A DNA stretch of 64,000 nt from CAWDCV01 sp963728125 (GTDB taxonomy: Bacteria; Actinomycetota; Actinomycetes; CAWDCV01), in assembly GCA_963728125.1 (NCBI GenBank), contig CAVSIZ010000018.1:1-64000 (forward strand), read 5' to 3'. The first letter of the stretch is position 1; each line of letters begins with the position of its first letter. The position numbers and the translations under genes are program-made. Shown here piece by piece: positions 33,716-42,305 of this stretch. The notes under the pieces were generated by a model. The model was not told the origin of the DNA and ran no database searches. It worked only from the letters and a program-made list of their open reading frames with translations.

Positions 33716-34127
33716 CAGCAGGGGGGCCGGTCGTTGCGCGAGCCCGACGGCTCGCAACGATCGCTAGCGCGAGGATGACGATCGCATTGACGCCGTGCAA
33801 CGCGCCAATAGCGGGAATGCCGAAGCCCACCAGCGCGAGCATGATCTGCAGGATCACCGTCCCGAAGATGATGAGCGCCAACGTGATGCCGCGCGGCACC
33901 TTGGCGAAGAACGAGACGATGAGCAGCAGCAACGACAGGAGCGGCATCACCAGCATGCCGATCGCGCCGTGCAGCATCATGCCGGTGTTCCACTCGTAGT
34001 TGTCATCAACGACTAGCCCTGCGTCGACGTCGTTCCACAGCCCGAAGATGCCGAAGGCGAGAGTCGCTGCTTGCACGACGACGCCGATGGCCACCAGGTG
34101 GGCAAGGATTCGGTACGCGCTTCGCAT
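33690..34127 (-). CDS. Four-helix membrane protein paired with the multicopper oxidase
   Basis: The product has 145 residues with four hydrophobic segments. A His pair region is seen in LAHLVAIGVV, a periplasmic acidic loop NDVDAGLVVDDNYEWNTG precedes MMLHGAIGM, and a fourth segment contains GALHGVNAIVIL. Membrane His residues in two helices suggest a heme or copper site like small DUF6220/cytochrome-type proteins, but I cannot confirm this. Because it is co-transcribed with the multicopper oxidase, an electron- or metal-transfer partner role is possible. Confidence 0.65.
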   Translation of the reverse strand: MRSAYRILAHLVAIGVVVQAATLAFGIFGLWNDVDAGLVVDDNYEWNTGMMLHGAIGMLVMPLLSLLLLIVSFFAKVPRGITLALIIFGTVILQIMLALVGFGIPAIGALHGVNAIVILALAIVASRRARATTGPPADVTDVARV

Positions 34128-34229
34128 GTCACTCCCCCGTCCAGGAAACGGCTCACAGGCTAAGAGACGGGAGGGGTGCTGAGAATACCGATTGCGAAAG
34201 ATCGGGGAAAACCCCCGTGGTTCTCGTAA

Positions 34230-35333
34230 TCACTCGAGCACGGAGCGCACCAGACGCGCGATCTCCAGGTCCTCGCGGGCAGTGACGACGACTGTCCGGA
34301 CCCCGGCCTCGTCAGCACTGATGTCTGCGTCTGCGCTCGCAGCATCGTTGCGTGCAGCATCGACGGCGACACCGAGATAGGCGAGCCGTTCCGCTGTGTC
34401 ACCTCGGACCACCGCAGATTGCTCGCCGATGCCGCCGGTCATGACCAGAAGATCGAGCCCGCCGGCTGCGGCCGTCATGGCGGCGATGTCGCGGCAGAGT
34501 CGATGGAGGAAGACGTCGTACGCGAGTGCTGCTGCCTCGTCTCCATCTGTGCGGGCAGCGAGGACATCACGCAGGTCGCCCGTCGTTCCTGACAGGCCGG
34601 CGAGGCCGCTGCGCTTCTCCAGACCCTGCGACAGCTCCTCTACGCCGAGCGTGCCCTCGCGCAGCAGCCAGAGCAGGAGTCCCGGGTCGACAGACCCAGA
34701 TCGCGTGACCATGGCCAGGCCTTCGAGCGGGGTGAAGCCCATCGTCGTGTCGACGCTGTGACCGTGCCGTACAGCCGCGAGTGACGCGCCCGCACCAAGA
34801 TGGCAGGACACCACGCGCAGCGTTTCAAGCGGTCGATCAGCCAGGGCAGCGCCGCGTCGAACGGCGTAGGCATGCGACAAGCCGTGAAACCCGTACCGCC
34901 TCAGCTGCCAGCGCTCGTTCCACTCTGCCGGCAGCGCGTACGTCGACGCGGCCGCCGGCATCGTGGCGTGGAACGCCGTGTCGAAGCAGGCGACCGCAGG
35001 AACGCCTGGAATTAGGGCGTTCAGAGTCCGGATGCCCTCGACCGCCTTGGGCTGGTGCAGCGGTGCGAGATCGACGATCGACGCGAGGTAGTCCACGACG
35101 GCGTCGTCGATGCGGACGGCGTTGGAGTATCGGGGACCACCGTGCACAACGCGGTGACCGACCGCATCGACAGTGCCCGCGGAGTCGAGGAAGTCGCGCA
35201 GTGGCGCATCGTTGCCCTCGCCGGTCCATCGCTCGACGGTGTGCTGCTGCACCACCCGGTCATCGCCGTCGAGCAGCTGAAGCTTCAGGCTGCTCGATCC
35301 GGCGTTGACGATAAGCACTCGCTGGCAGTTCAT
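34230..35333 (-). CDS. ackA: Acetate kinase
   Basis: The 367-residue protein is a little shorter than the usual ~400 but has the family motifs: VLIVNAGSSSLKLQLL at the start, GHRVVHGG, VACFDTAFHATMP, YGFHGLSHAYA, HLGAGASLAAVRHGHSVDTTMGF and TGGIGEQSA. The catalytic Asp and Arg sites are within these. It converts acetyl phosphate and ADP to acetate and ATP. The phosphate acetyltransferase gene usually next to it is absent, so acetyl phosphate may come from phosphoketolase or from a distant pta. Confidence 0.93.
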   Translation of the reverse strand: MNCQRVLIVNAGSSSLKLQLLDGDDRVVQQHTVERWTGEGNDAPLRDFLDSAGTVDAVGHRVVHGGPRYSNAVRIDDAVVDYLASIVDLAPLHQPKAVEGIRTLNALIPGVPAVACFDTAFHATMPAAASTYALPAEWNERWQLRRYGFHGLSHAYAVRRGAALADRPLETLRVVSCHLGAGASLAAVRHGHSVDTTMGFTPLEGLAMVTRSGSVDPGLLLWLLREGTLGVEELSQGLEKRSGLAGLSGTTGDLRDVLAARTDGDEAAALAYDVFLHRLCRDIAAMTAAAGGLDLLVMTGGIGEQSAVVRGDTAERLAYLGVAVDAARNDAASADADISADEAGVRTVVVTAREDLEIARLVRSVLE

Positions 35334-35397
35334 ACCCGCGTCCCTCTGAGTTGTCCGAACGACGTGACGCTATAGGTGCACCTGGTTCGGACAGGTG

Positions 35398-36024
35398 TTA
35401 GTTGGACTGGCGCAGGCCGAGCAGGCCGGCCAGCACCGGTACCAGTGCGCGGAACGCGCGGCCGCGATGGCTGATCGCGTCCTTTGCTGCTGGCTCGAGC
35501 TCCGCCATGGTGAGCGAAGACTCGGTCGGCACGAAGATCGGGTCGTAGCCGAAGCCACCCGTGCCGCGTGGCTCGCGAATCAGTCGACCCTCGACCCGGC
35601 CCTCCACGACGTGCTCCGGACCGTCCGGAAGCGCAACCGCGGCGGCGCAGACGAACGCGGCCCCGAGCCGAAAGTCCGGAGTCTCGCGCAGCTGGTTGAG
35701 CACGAGCTCCAGGTTGGCCCGGTCGACCCGAGCCGGGCCGGCCCAGCGCGCCGAGAGAACACCCGGCATCCCATTGAGCGCGTCGACGCACAGTCCCGAG
35801 TCGTCGGCGATGCTAGGTAAGCCGGTCGCCGCCGCCACCGCGTGCGCCTTCAGCAGCGCGTTCTCCGCGAACGTCGCCCCGGTCTCCGCTACCTCGGCAA
35901 CGTCGGGAAAAGCATCCATGCCGACCAGCTCGACGGCAAGATCGCCGGTGGCCAGGATCCGGCGCAGCTCCTCCACCTTGTGGGTGTTGTGCGTGCCCAA
36001 CACCACGCGGGGTAGCTCGATCAC
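35398..36024 (-). CDS. rdgB: XTP/dITP diphosphatase (RdgB/HAM1)
   Basis: From the GTG at 36024 the product has 208 residues: VVLGTHNTHKVEELRRIL (substrate loop), GATFAENALLKA, IADDSGLCVDALNGMPGV, GTGGFGYDPIFVP and AISHRGRAF, all HAM1 signatures. It cleaves inosine and xanthosine triphosphates to keep them out of DNA. The start overlaps the rph stop (GTGA). Last gene of the block murI-MBL-rph-rdgB, ordered as in mycobacteria (Rv1338-Rv1341). Confidence 0.95.
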   Translation of the reverse strand: MIELPRVVLGTHNTHKVEELRRILATGDLAVELVGMDAFPDVAEVAETGATFAENALLKAHAVAAATGLPSIADDSGLCVDALNGMPGVLSARWAGPARVDRANLELVLNQLRETPDFRLGAAFVCAAAVALPDGPEHVVEGRVEGRLIREPRGTGGFGYDPIFVPTESSLTMAELEPAAKDAISHRGRAFRALVPVLAGLLGLRQSN

Positions 36025-36776
36025 GACTCGAGGGCCTGCCGCTGCAGCTCGCTGAGGCGTTGACAACCGCCGATCGCCAGGTCGACCAGGACGTCGAGCT
36101 CGCGGCGAGTGAGCGGCTCGGCCTCCGCGGTGCCCTGAACCTCGATGAGCCGACCGTCGCCCGTGCAGACGACGTTCATGTCGGTATGGGCGGTGACGTC
36201 CTCCTCGTAGCACAGGTCGAGGCGGGGTTCCCCACCGATGATGCCGACGCTGACAGCTGCAACCGAATCCCGCAGCGGCATGGAGCTCGCCTTGAGGACA
36301 CCGCGGTCCTTCAGCCACTGTGTCGCATCGACAAGGGCGACGTAGGCGCCGGTGATCGCAGCGGTCCGAGTGCCGCCGTCTGCCTGCAGCACGTCGCAGT
36401 CGATCACGATCGTGTTCTCGCCCAGAGCGCGGTAATCGATCACGCCGCGCAGCGCTCGGCCGACGAGGCGGGAGATCTCCATGGTCCGACCGCCCAGCCG
36501 GCCCTTGACGGACTCTCGGTCGCCGCGAGTGTTCGTCGCTCGCGGCAACATCGCGTACTCCGCGGTGACCCAGCCGAGGCCAGAGTCCTTGCGCCATCGC
36601 GGTACGCCTTCGGAGACACTTGCAGCGCAGAGCACTCGCGTGCGCCCGAACTCGACGAGCACCGAGCCCTCGGCGTGGTCCAGCCAGTTGCGAGTGAACG
36701 TGACGGGCCGCAGCTCGTCGGGTGCGCGACCGTCCGGCCGATTCAGGCTGCGCTCCTGCGACGTCAAGGTCGACAT
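36021..36776 (-). CDS. rph: Ribonuclease PH
   Basis: The 251-residue protein has the RNase PH core: RPDGRAPDELRPVTF, GSVLVEFGRTRVLCAAS, WVTAEYAMLPRAT, GRTMEISRLVGRALR and IDCDVLQADGGTRTAAITGA. It trims tRNA 3' ends by phosphorolysis. TAACCT lies exactly 7 nt before the ATG (36784-36789), so this gene can be transcribed from its own leaderless promoter as well as from upstream. It is coupled to rdgB. Confidence 0.96.
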   Translation of the reverse strand: MSTLTSQERSLNRPDGRAPDELRPVTFTRNWLDHAEGSVLVEFGRTRVLCAASVSEGVPRWRKDSGLGWVTAEYAMLPRATNTRGDRESVKGRLGGRTMEISRLVGRALRGVIDYRALGENTIVIDCDVLQADGGTRTAAITGAYVALVDATQWLKDRGVLKASSMPLRDSVAAVSVGIIGGEPRLDLCYEEDVTAHTDMNVVCTGDGRLIEVQGTAEAEPLTRRELDVLVDLAIGGCQRLSELQRQALES

Positions 36777-36783
36777 GCTCGGC

Positions 36784-36789
36784 AGGTTA
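36784..36789 (-). promoter_or_regulatory. Leaderless -10 element of rph
   Basis: TAACCT on the minus strand, then GCCGAGC (7 nt), then ATG. Same geometry and same hexamer as the pncB element at 61191. Confidence 0.5.
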
Positions 36790-36800
36790 GAGGGTGGTCG

Positions 36801-37553
36801 TCAGATCTCGACAACCGCGCCCGGTCGAGCCAGGTCGATGGACCCGCTGTACGACGAGCGGCCTGCCTCGTCGAGCGTGCGCTCCTTGTCGTTCCACGCC
36901 GGGATGTGAGTGAGCAGAAGCCTGCCGGCCTGAGCACGAGCAGCATGCTCAGCGGCTTGCCGTCCGGTGAGGTGCAGATCGCGGGCGTCGTCGCGTCCCT
37001 CCTCAAACGTTGCCTCGCACAGCAGAACGTCTGCAGCATCGGCAAGCGACACCAGTGAATCGCTTTCGCCGGTGTCGGCGGAAAAGGTCAGGACGCGCCC
37101 CGCGTGCTCGATGCGAGAGCCGAATGTCTCGACCGGGTGATTCATGTGGGCAACCGTGATGTCGAACGGCCCGATAGACAGCGCGCCGGGCGACAGGGTC
37201 TGGAAGTCGTAGATGTCGTCCAGGCCGCGGTGGTCGACGTCGTAGTACGCACGCGCCATGCGGGTAGCGGTGCCGCTCGGGCCGTAGACCGGCAACTTCT
37301 TGCCGAACCTGCCCTCCGGGTCGTACTTCCGAGCAACGTAGAACGCGCAGAGATCCATGCAGTGATCGTTGTGTAGATGGCTGAGCAGCACCGCATCAAC
37401 GTCGTCGAGTTCGACGTGACGCTGCAGCGCACCAAGCGCACCGTTGCCGAGGTCGAGTACGAGGCGAAAACCCTCGGCCTCGACCAAGTAGCTCGATGCA
37501 GGTGCATCGGGTCCAGGAAAGCTGCCGCTGCAGCCCACCACCGTCAGCTTCAC
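36801..37553 (-). CDS. MBL-fold phosphodiesterase (Rv1339-like, RNase Z superfamily)
   Basis: The 250-residue protein has the metal-binding HLHNDHCMD (HxHxDH), the third His in AHMNHPVETFG, the bridging Asp in FSADTGESD and the last His in LLLTHIPAW. The position between murI and rph matches mycobacterial Rv1339, which has been reported to be an atypical cyclic-AMP phosphodiesterase. By context the same role is likely here. The ATG overlaps nothing upstream except the 4-bp murI stop overlap. Confidence 0.88.
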   Translation of the reverse strand: MKLTVVGCSGSFPGPDAPASSYLVEAEGFRLVLDLGNGALGALQRHVELDDVDAVLLSHLHNDHCMDLCAFYVARKYDPEGRFGKKLPVYGPSGTATRMARAYYDVDHRGLDDIYDFQTLSPGALSIGPFDITVAHMNHPVETFGSRIEHAGRVLTFSADTGESDSLVSLADAADVLLCEATFEEGRDDARDLHLTGRQAAEHAARAQAGRLLLTHIPAWNDKERTLDEAGRSSYSGSIDLARPGAVVEI

Positions 37554-38344
37554 GCGACGACCTCGGCGACGGTGAACTCGGGACCAAGGAATCGGGACCC
37601 CAGTGCTGCAAACAGCTCATCGTTACCGGTCGACAGGAAGCGGTGCTGCGGCGGGGCTAACCCAGGATCGCGCAGCAGACGGCTCTCGATCAGGACGCGG
37701 TACACGTCCTTAGCCGTCTCGTCGGCACTGCTGACCAGTGTCACGCCGTCGCCCACGACGTATGAGATGACACCGGTGAGCAGCGGGTAGTGCGTGCAGC
37801 CGAGCACCAACGTGTCGATGCCCGCGCGGACGACCGGGTCGAGATATTCGTGCGCGACGTCGAGCAGCTCCGGTCCGCTCGTGATGCCCGCTTCAACGAA
37901 CTCGACGAACCTGGGGCAGGCCTGCGTCGTCAGCCGGACCTGGGGAGCCGCAGCGAACGCGTCCTCGTACGCGCGACTGGTCTTGGTCGCGACGGTGCTG
38001 ATGACGCCGACCCGACCGTTGCGCGTTGCGGCGGCAGCGCGGCGTACGGCTGGGTGAATCACCTCGACGACTGGCACGTCGTAGCGCTCACGAGCATCGC
38101 GAAGCACGGCAGCGCTGGCACTGTTGCACGCGATGACGAGCAACTTGACGCCGTGAGAAACCAAGTCGTCCATCACGTCAAGTGCGTATGCGCGCACCGC
38201 GGCAATCGGCTTCGGTCCGTAAGGATGGTGCAGCGTGTCCGCGACGTAGACCACGTTCTCGTACGGCAGCTGGTCGAGCACCGCACGAGCGACGGTCAAG
38301 CCGCCGACGCCGCTGTCGAAGATGCCGATGGGCGCGTCCGCCAT
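37550..38344 (-). CDS. murI: Glutamate racemase
   Basis: The 264-residue product carries FDSGVGGLTVARAV near residue 8, YVADTLHHPYGPK, VIACNSASAAVL (first catalytic Cys) and VLGCTHYPLLTG (second catalytic Cys). It supplies D-glutamate for peptidoglycan. It heads the murI-MBL-rph-rdgB block. TACCCT lies 8 nt before the ATG. Confidence 0.96.
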   Translation of the reverse strand: MADAPIGIFDSGVGGLTVARAVLDQLPYENVVYVADTLHHPYGPKPIAAVRAYALDVMDDLVSHGVKLLVIACNSASAAVLRDARERYDVPVVEVIHPAVRRAAAATRNGRVGVISTVATKTSRAYEDAFAAAPQVRLTTQACPRFVEFVEAGITSGPELLDVAHEYLDPVVRAGIDTLVLGCTHYPLLTGVISYVVGDGVTLVSSADETAKDVYRVLIESRLLRDPGLAPPQHRFLSTGNDELFAALGSRFLGPEFTVAEVVA

Positions 38345-38439
38345 GAGTCGTCAGGGTAGGCGCTCCGCCTGCGGACCCTGGGTACGGGCCAGCGTTCCGT
38401 TCGTCACATGTGCTCACCGGGGGCCGACGATGCGGAGCG

Positions 38440-38976
38440 TCAGCGGAGAGGAGGAGGCCGACCAGTGTCATTGTCGCGTGTCCATACCTCGGCCATCGCG
38501 AGAAACGCAGGGTTGGCCTCGCCATGCAGCACGGAACCGCCGATCGATACCCGAGCGCCGGCGCACTGGGCCGTCACATTGCACAGGGAGTAGGAGATCC
38601 CGCCGAGATCGACGTCGGCCTGCCGAAACGCCTGCGGTGCGCCGGGCTGCATCAACTCGACCCCGACATCGCCACCACGAGCCCGCATGCCGTGCGTGAG
38701 CTCCAGCGCCACGTCGACCGGACTCGGGTCGTAGGTCGGGTGCTCCCAGCCGATCTCCTTCGTCTCGCCGAAGTGGCGCACGAAGGTATCGGCGATCCAC
38801 CGCGCCAGGTCCAGCCTCTCCCCTACGACGCGCACATCGCCGGGCCGGACCAGCACGAGCACGTTGCCACCGCCGTGCGTCGACCAGTCGCTCACCCACA
38901 CCGAGGCGAACGCCATCGGTTGGCCGTCGTGGCGAACGACGACAGCCGGGTTCGACCCGACGAATACGGTCTCCAT
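38440..38976 (-). CDS. Conserved actinobacterial protein of unknown function
   Basis: The product has 178 residues from the ATG at 38976 (start METVFVGSNPAVVV); a GTG 4 codons upstream is also possible. Visible features are a beta-rich N-terminal half with WVSDWSTHGGGNVLVLVRPGD, then DLARWIADTFVRHFGETKEIGW and a Cys pair in SYSLCNVTAQCAGARVSIGG. There is no signal peptide and no known motif. It is divergent from the kinase/LLM fusion gene with 37 bp between the starts, so both may share a promoter. Confidence 0.6.
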   Translation of the reverse strand: METVFVGSNPAVVVRHDGQPMAFASVWVSDWSTHGGGNVLVLVRPGDVRVVGERLDLARWIADTFVRHFGETKEIGWEHPTYDPSPVDVALELTHGMRARGGDVGVELMQPGAPQAFRQADVDLGGISYSLCNVTAQCAGARVSIGGSVLHGEANPAFLAMAEVWTRDNDTGRPPPLR

Positions 38977-39013
38977 GGTCGGTGCCACTACCCAGGTCCG
39001 GCAGACTCGACGC

Positions 39014-40537
39014 GTGGACGAGGCGCGGGCGTTGCCGTCGCCGTGCCTGGTCGTGCTGGTGGGGCCGGGAGCGTCCGGCAAATCGACCTGGGCTGCCGAT
39101 CACTTTCCCGCCGACGGCATCGTGTCGAGCGACGCCCTACGCAGCCTCGTCGGCGCCGGCGAAGATGACATCACGGCCAGCACCGATGCCTTCGACCTGC
39201 TCGAACTCATCGTGGAGCGGCGGGTCGCGCGCGGGCTGACGACGGTCGTCGACACCCTCGGCATGGACGCCCGGCGACGGGCTGGATGGGTGCAGCTGGC
39301 TCGTCGCCATCGCATGCCGTGTGTCGCAGTGGTGTTCGACACACCGGCCGCGGAATGTCGCGAACGCAATCGGCAGCGCGCCAAGCGGATACCCGTGGAC
39401 GTGCTGGCCGCGCAGCTTCGCGCATGGAAATCGGTTCGGGCTGACGTCGACGCGGAGGGCTTCGACCTGGTGCTGGCTCCGGTCGCCGTCCGCTCTGTGA
39501 CAGCGCGATCGGTGGCCTCGGCGATGGCCACTGCGCACGCTGCATCACTCCAGCGCGATGAGCCGACCGCATTGCGCTTCGGGCTCCACCTCGGCAGCTT
39601 TACGTGGACGGGTGGATCGGCTGCTACCCGCGATCGATTGCGCAGCATCGCGGCCGCCGCGGAGGAGGCCGGCTTCGACGCGATCTGGGTGATGGACCAC
39701 TTCCGTCAGATCCCGCAGGTCGGACGTCCCTTCGACGACTTCCTCGAGAGCTGGACGACCCTCGCGTACCTGGCTGCTGTGACCGCGCGGGTGCGGCTCG
39801 GCACGCTGGTCAGCGGCATCACCTATCGCAACGTCGCGCACCTGGGAAAGATCGTGGCCACGCTCGACGTCCTCAGCGGCGGGCGCGCAAACTGCGGCAT
39901 CGGGCTCGCATGGCACCGCGAGGAGCACGCCGCGTACGGCTGGGAGTTCCCTCCCGTCGCCCAGCGTTACGCCATGCTCGAGGACGCGCTGCAGGTGCTA
40001 CCCCTGCTGTGGGGGCCGGGCAGCTCGGCGTTCACTGGCCAGGCGCTGCAGGTGCCGGAGACGCTGTGCTACCCGCGGCCGCTCCAGGCGCACGTACCGA
40101 TGCTCGTCGGCGGCGGCGGCGAGCGGCGAACATTGCGATTGGCTGCGCAATACGCCGACGCATGCAACGTCATGGGCGACCTCGCCACCGTCAGCCACAA
40201 GGTGGCAGTGCTGCGCGCCCACTGCGCCGACGTGAATCGCGATCCCGCCGAGGTGGCCGTGACGCACCTGTCAACGACCCTGGTCGGCTCGACCGATGCC
40301 GAGGTCGCGTCCCTTGTCGAGCGGCTACGTCCCCGCCGCCATACCGCCAGCCGCTACGCAGCAGCCGTCCACGCCGGCACGGTGTCGGACCAGGTCGGAC
40401 GATTCCGCCAGCTTGCCGACGCCGGCGTCTCGGAGGTGATGGTGCGGCTCCCCGATCTCGACGACACCACGCCGCTGGAGCGGATGAGCTCCGTCATCGC
40501 GGCGTTCCGCCCGGGAAGCGCTGACGCCGTCGGCTGA
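39014..40537 (+). CDS. Fusion: N-terminal P-loop kinase domain + C-terminal LLM-class (F420-dependent type) oxidoreductase
   Basis: The GTG at 39014 gives 507 residues. Residues ~1-170 are a small P-loop kinase: Walker A VGPGASGKST near residue 15, SSDALRSLVG, a second-half DTLGMDA and lid-type Arg residues in RERNRQRAKRIP, similar to the kinase half of polynucleotide kinase. Residues ~190-500 are a luciferase-like TIM barrel: FGLHLGSFTW, FDAIWVMDHFRQIP, LGTLVSGITYRNVAHLGKIVATLDVLSGGRANCGIGLAW, and MLVGGGGERRTLRLAA. No frame break is seen at the junction. The barrel is of the F420-using class; the joint reaction is unknown. Confidence 0.82.
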   Translation: MDEARALPSPCLVVLVGPGASGKSTWAADHFPADGIVSSDALRSLVGAGEDDITASTDAFDLLELIVERRVARGLTTVVDTLGMDARRRAGWVQLARRHRMPCVAVVFDTPAAECRERNRQRAKRIPVDVLAAQLRAWKSVRADVDAEGFDLVLAPVAVRSVTARSVASAMATAHAASLQRDEPTALRFGLHLGSFTWTGGSAATRDRLRSIAAAAEEAGFDAIWVMDHFRQIPQVGRPFDDFLESWTTLAYLAAVTARVRLGTLVSGITYRNVAHLGKIVATLDVLSGGRANCGIGLAWHREEHAAYGWEFPPVAQRYAMLEDALQVLPLLWGPGSSAFTGQALQVPETLCYPRPLQAHVPMLVGGGGERRTLRLAAQYADACNVMGDLATVSHKVAVLRAHCADVNRDPAEVAVTHLSTTLVGSTDAEVASLVERLRPRRHTASRYAAAVHAGTVSDQVGRFRQLADAGVSEVMVRLPDLDDTTPLERMSSVIAAFRPGSADAVG

Positions 40538-40560
40538 CGACCTGACGCTACCGTGCACGG

Positions 40561-41343
40561 ATGAGCCGGACGTTGGCGGCGATCGTCGCGCATCCGGACG
40601 ACGACGCCTATGGCATCGCTGCGCTGGTTGCGCTGCATGCTGCGGATCCGGAGTTCAGGTTCGTGCTGGTACACGCCACCGACGGTGAGGGCGGAGCCAT
40701 CGCCGAGGGCAGCGGCGCGACCCGGGAGACGCTTGGCGCGATCCGGCGAATTGAGGATCATCGCGCCTGGGTCACGCTCGGCCGCGTGCCCGACCGGCAC
40801 GAGTGGTTCGGCTACCCCGACGGTGGGCTCTCCGCCGTCCCCCGCGACGAGCTGGTCGACCGCATCGCCGACGTGCTGATCGAAGAACGCCCCGATGTCG
40901 TCGCGACGTTCGGGCCAGACGGCATCACCGGTCACCCCGACCACATCGAGATCGGCGGGGCGACGACGGCGGCGTTCTTGCGCTTCGTTGACGATGGCGG
41001 CCCGGGATTCCGTCGGCTGACGTACGGGGCAATCCGGCAATCGGTGATCGACCGGTGGAACCATCGACGCGCGACGCAGGGCCTCTCACCGTGGGACCCG
41101 ACTGTGGTCTACCACCTGCGCGGCGTGCCCGACGAGTCCATCGACATCGACATTGACACGTCCTCGGTCGCAGTGCTGGTCCGCGCAGCGATGCGTGAGC
41201 ATCGGACGCAGTGGAACGACATGAACAACCCCGAGGCCACAGAAGATCAGCGAATCAAGAGCATCTCGCGGGAGACCGAGGTGATCGCCTGGCCGCAGCC
41301 TCGCCCTGAGCGTGTGCTCGGCGACATCTTCGAAGGTCTCTAG
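40561..41343 (+). CDS. PIG-L (LmbE-like) zinc deacetylase
   Basis: The 260-residue protein has the metal motif AIVAHPDDDAYG near residue 9 and GPDGITGHPDHIEIG with the third ligand. The family includes the mycothiol enzymes MshB and Mca, but this sequence lacks features that would allow one of them to be named. It follows the fusion gene by 23 bp on the same strand and may be co-transcribed with it. Confidence 0.88.
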   Translation: MSRTLAAIVAHPDDDAYGIAALVALHAADPEFRFVLVHATDGEGGAIAEGSGATRETLGAIRRIEDHRAWVTLGRVPDRHEWFGYPDGGLSAVPRDELVDRIADVLIEERPDVVATFGPDGITGHPDHIEIGGATTAAFLRFVDDGGPGFRRLTYGAIRQSVIDRWNHRRATQGLSPWDPTVVYHLRGVPDESIDIDIDTSSVAVLVRAAMREHRTQWNDMNNPEATEDQRIKSISRETEVIAWPQPRPERVLGDIFEGL

Positions 41344-41361
41344 CCCATCCCGTGATTGCCA

Positions 41362-42273
41362 TCAGGGGCGAGACGTCGGCCGAAAGACCGCCCGCCCGGC
41401 CTCGATCCGGCGCGCCCACACCCGCGTAGCAAGCAGCGTCAACACCCCGGCGGCCAGGAGTCCTGTCAGGTTCACCAGCAGGATCAACAGTGATTGGCTC
41501 GCCTCGGACGGGTTCCCCGTCGCCAGCGCCACACCAACATTGGACGCCGCCGGGATCGTCGTGATCGAGACCAGTACCCCGACAACCGCGCCCGACTTGG
41601 CGCGGCCCAAGGCGATCATCCCGGCGGCACCGGCGGCGAAGGCGATGACGAAAGCCCCGAGGTTGGCTCCGATGAGAAGGTCGGTCAGGGGACGCTGCCC
41701 GTCCGCATATCCGGTCAAGTCCCCGGCCCGCGGCGACGGCCGCCATGGGAACCCCAGCGCGAGGGCGACACCGGCCGCGGGCTCGATTCACCAGGGCTAC
41801 TGACAGAGCGGCCATCGGACCGTAGTCACGCGAGACGATCATTGCGCCGACGATCAGCACGGGGTTTTTGGTGAGGATCGCCGTCGCCGAGATGATCCCG
41901 GCCAGCACCATGAGTGCCCCGAAACTCACCGAGAAGGCCGAGTCGTCACTGGTGCGAGCCGAGACCTCCTCCCAGACGATCGTGTCAATCTCCGGTGTGA
42001 CGACCCTTGCTTGCGCACGGTCTGCTGAGCAGGAGATGACGGCCTCCGGCTCGGTCATGGTGATTCCACCGCGTTCGCCGACACCGGCTGCCCTCAGGCG
42101 CCGGATCAGCGGGTTGGCCGAGGCCCGGACGACATCGCAGGAAAGAACGTCACCCGACGGTTCGGCGGCAGACCCCAAGTCCGCGGTGATGTGAGTAACA
42201 CCGGGGTCTTCGGCCAACTCGCGGAGCACCATGTCGGTGAGGTCGGGGGCGTGATGATGCGCAGGTGGAGCAT
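41362..42273 (-). pseudogene. DUF389 membrane protein, frame broken at two or more places
   Basis: The ATG at 42273 begins the DUF389 start MLHLRIITP, but a C-run at 42246-42250 appears one base short, after which DLTDMVLRELAEDPGVTHI continues in another frame. The middle ending AILTKNPVLIVGAMIVSRDYGPMAALSVALVN is intact; near 41783-41787 one extra base changes frame again, and the C-terminal part from PLTDLLIGANLGAFVIAF to 41362 is recognisable. The membrane segment expected between the two parts is missing or scrambled (FPWRPSPRAGDLTGYADG). This looks more damaged than a single sequencing error would make it. Function of the family is unknown. Confidence 0.7.
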
Positions 42274-42305
42274 GACAGCCGAACGCTACCGCGGGTGCAA
42301 AGCCG

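Noticed and set aside
35398..36597. Long form of the rdgB frame extending into rph
   Set aside because: The upstream 191 codons are an out-of-frame copy of rph; HAM1 similarity begins at the GTG at 36024.
39014..40537. Kinase and LLM domains as two separate genes
   Set aside because: The frame is continuous through the junction, with no internal start preceded by a ribosome site near residue 185.
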